Positions 62,693-64,000 of a DNA stretch of 64,000 nt are shown here, piece by piece. The number at the start of each line of letters is the position of its first letter. Position 1 is the first letter of the stretch. The stretch is from contig JAWQUS010000010.1 in assembly GCA_036365455.1 (NCBI GenBank), positions 24,414,501 through 24,478,500 of the forward strand. The letters run 5' to 3'. The DNA is from Macrosoma leucophasiata (lineage: Eukaryota; Arthropoda; Insecta; Lepidoptera; Hedylidae). A program made the position numbers and the translations under genes. Below the pieces are notes generated by a model. The model was not told the DNA's origin, did no database searches, and saw nothing but the letters and a program-made list of their open reading frames with translations.

Positions 62693-62699
62693 TTTTTAT

Positions 62700-62880
62700 G
62701 TTGACCACTTTTGAGGCCTAAGGTGTTATGTCTCTGTGCCGGAAATTACAGGGCTGTACATTACCACCTGACCGGAACACGATAGTGCTGAAACCTACCA
62801 TTTAGCGGCAAGTATATTAGGAAATGCTCGCAGATACCACCGCCTGCGAGCTCCGTCACTAGAGCTCTACCAGTAAAAGT
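62700..62880 (-). mobile_element. Family A retroposon, tail truncated
   Basis: TTTTGAGGCCTAAGGTGTTA to CACTAGAGCTCTACCAGTAA. It lies head to tail with the previous copy. Confidence 0.85.
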
Positions 62881-62949
62881 AAGTAAGTTTTTATGAATGC
62901 TGTATTTGTTGGTATTGTATTAAATGCAATGCCGATTTTCATGCTTATT

Positions 62950-63150
62950 CACTGATGGTAAAGCTCCAGTGAGGGAGTTTGCGGGCGTAGGCACCACCGA
63001 AGTATTCAACTCTATTGCCTTGTAATTTCCGGCACATAGGCGTAACACTTTAAGTCTTAGGAGTGGCAATGCATTTTAATTTAAATCTCCTTTTATATGT
63101 ACATTTTTATAGGCAGTATTACTTACCACTAATGTAAACTTTAAGTTTAT
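62950..63150 (+). mobile_element. Family A retroposon, diverged
   Basis: CACTGATGGTAAAGCTCCAG, CGGGCGTAGGCACCACCGAA, AATTTCCGGCACATAGGCGT and TATTACTTACCACTAATGTA. Confidence 0.75.
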
Positions 63151-63444
63151 TAAAACTATTTCATTATAACAAAGAACGTTTAAAAAATATCACTTGTAAT
63201 TTAACTGAACAAAGAAACGCAAACACATTTGCCAAACCACCAACAGGTAGTGTTTAAAAAGTGCAAATAGGACAAAGCGCAGTCGCGTCTCACCTGTCGA
63301 GCTAACCACACACAAAGTTAATACCCACCCAGTTTGTAAACTCTGACAAGGCTAAAGGAATGCATTTATTTTGATAGAGCAACTTCAAACGCCCACAATT
63401 TTCCAGTTTATCAAGTGGCAGGACCACAGAAGTGTCCTCCTTCC

Positions 63445-63610
63445 TGGAAGTATTTATTTATTTAATTATTTATACACTTTATTGTACACCAGAAAATTTA
63501 ACAAATTATACAAACAAGAAAAGAAATAAAAGTGCAAAAGGCAGTCTTATCGCAAAAGGTGTGATTTTCTAGACAACCTTTTAGTCAGAAACATAAAGTA
63601 AGCAAATTAT
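63445..63610 (-). repeat. LINE 3' end (reverse)
   Basis: TTATTTATACACTTTATTGT, AAGTGCAAAAGGCAGTCTTA and ACAACCTTTTAGTCAGAAAC. I recall this pattern as the end of a common lepidopteran LINE, reversed with its A/T tandem tail on the left. Confidence 0.55.
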
Positions 63611-63904
63611 TTATTTGCCGGCAGGGTGTACTGAGCAATAATAAAGATTTAAAACATAATAATAATAATAAATGAATAGATAATTAAAAAATAAAGATAC
63701 TACGTTTTAGAAAAAGAGGTAAAGAAGAAGGACGAAGGATGAAAAAAAAGAAGTATTGCTACGTCTAAGGCCTTTGGGAATAAAAAATCAATAAAACCCA
63801 CAGGGGACGGGAACAATATTTATAGTTTTTAAAGGTCTAGCCCAGCTGACGAGCATGAAATTTATAAGGGGATGATCGACCTAATCTGCTCCACTTCCAT
63901 AGCG

Positions 63905-64000
63905 CAGTACCAGAGAATATGTAATAATACTACGTATAGAATAGACACTTCGACGTCCCGCCCGATTTGCTCGCATCACTCAACCCCTTCCCCTCTTATG
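63905..64000 (+). mobile_element. RTE-1 LINE 5' UTR, cut by the window end
   Basis: ACCAGAGAATATGTAATAAT, AGAATAGACACTTCGACGTC and CCCCTTCCCCTCTTATG match 39765-39660 (reversed) and 33311-33410. The element continues beyond the window. Confidence 0.85.

Overview
This looks like intergenic or intronic DNA of a lepidopteran (moth or butterfly) nuclear genome. It is AT-rich and contains no convincing host protein-coding gene, operon or rRNA gene. It is dominated by transposable elements of types typical of Lepidoptera: mariner, short Helitrons ending in CTAG before a T, RTE-clade and Jockey/CR1-like LINEs, tRNA-derived SINEs, a 5S rRNA-derived SINE, and one LTR retrotransposon. The species cannot be named from the sequence alone. 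Family names such as Family A, SINE-B, SINE-C, RTE-1 and RTE-2 are labels used here only.

Layout. 0.1-1.4 kb: reverse mariner pseudogene. 1.4-4 kb: short retroposons, including a 5S-derived SINE inserted in a Family A element with a 10-bp target duplication. 4-7.4 kb: a local array of a ~208-bp segment, interrupted by a large palindrome carrying two facing tRNA-like sequences. A second foldback with a tRNA-like core lies at 8.0-8.3 kb. 8.4-10.4 kb: Jockey-type LINE on the minus strand. 10.4-18 kb: SINEs, hairpins, a Helitron, a second 5S-SINE and a fourth tRNA-like copy. 18.03-23.04 kb: LTR retrotransposon with two 521-bp LTRs that look identical and a decayed interior. 23-37 kb: SINE, LINE and local-duplication patchwork. 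37.1-39.8 kb: RTE LINE on the minus strand lacking its endonuclease. 40.2-41.9 kb: local triplicate array. 43.27-45.92 kb: a Helitron split by a mariner that is split by a LINE. 48.4-50.6 kb: another local array. 50.8-64 kb: SINEs, a third 5S-SINE, MITE-like palindromes, Helitrons, and the 5' end of another RTE copy running off the window.

The elements do not form a pathway. They form a stratigraphy of insertions, many with readable target-site duplications. Three features are unusual. First, tRNA-like units sit inside large inverted repeats. Second, several perfect short palindromes can be shown, by comparison with relatives in the same window, to be recent templated inverted insertions. Third, there are at least six independent local duplications of low-copy DNA. 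GC-rich patches near 43.0, 56.4-56.8 and 58.6-58.8 kb are the only places where a host promoter or exon might hide, and the support is weak.
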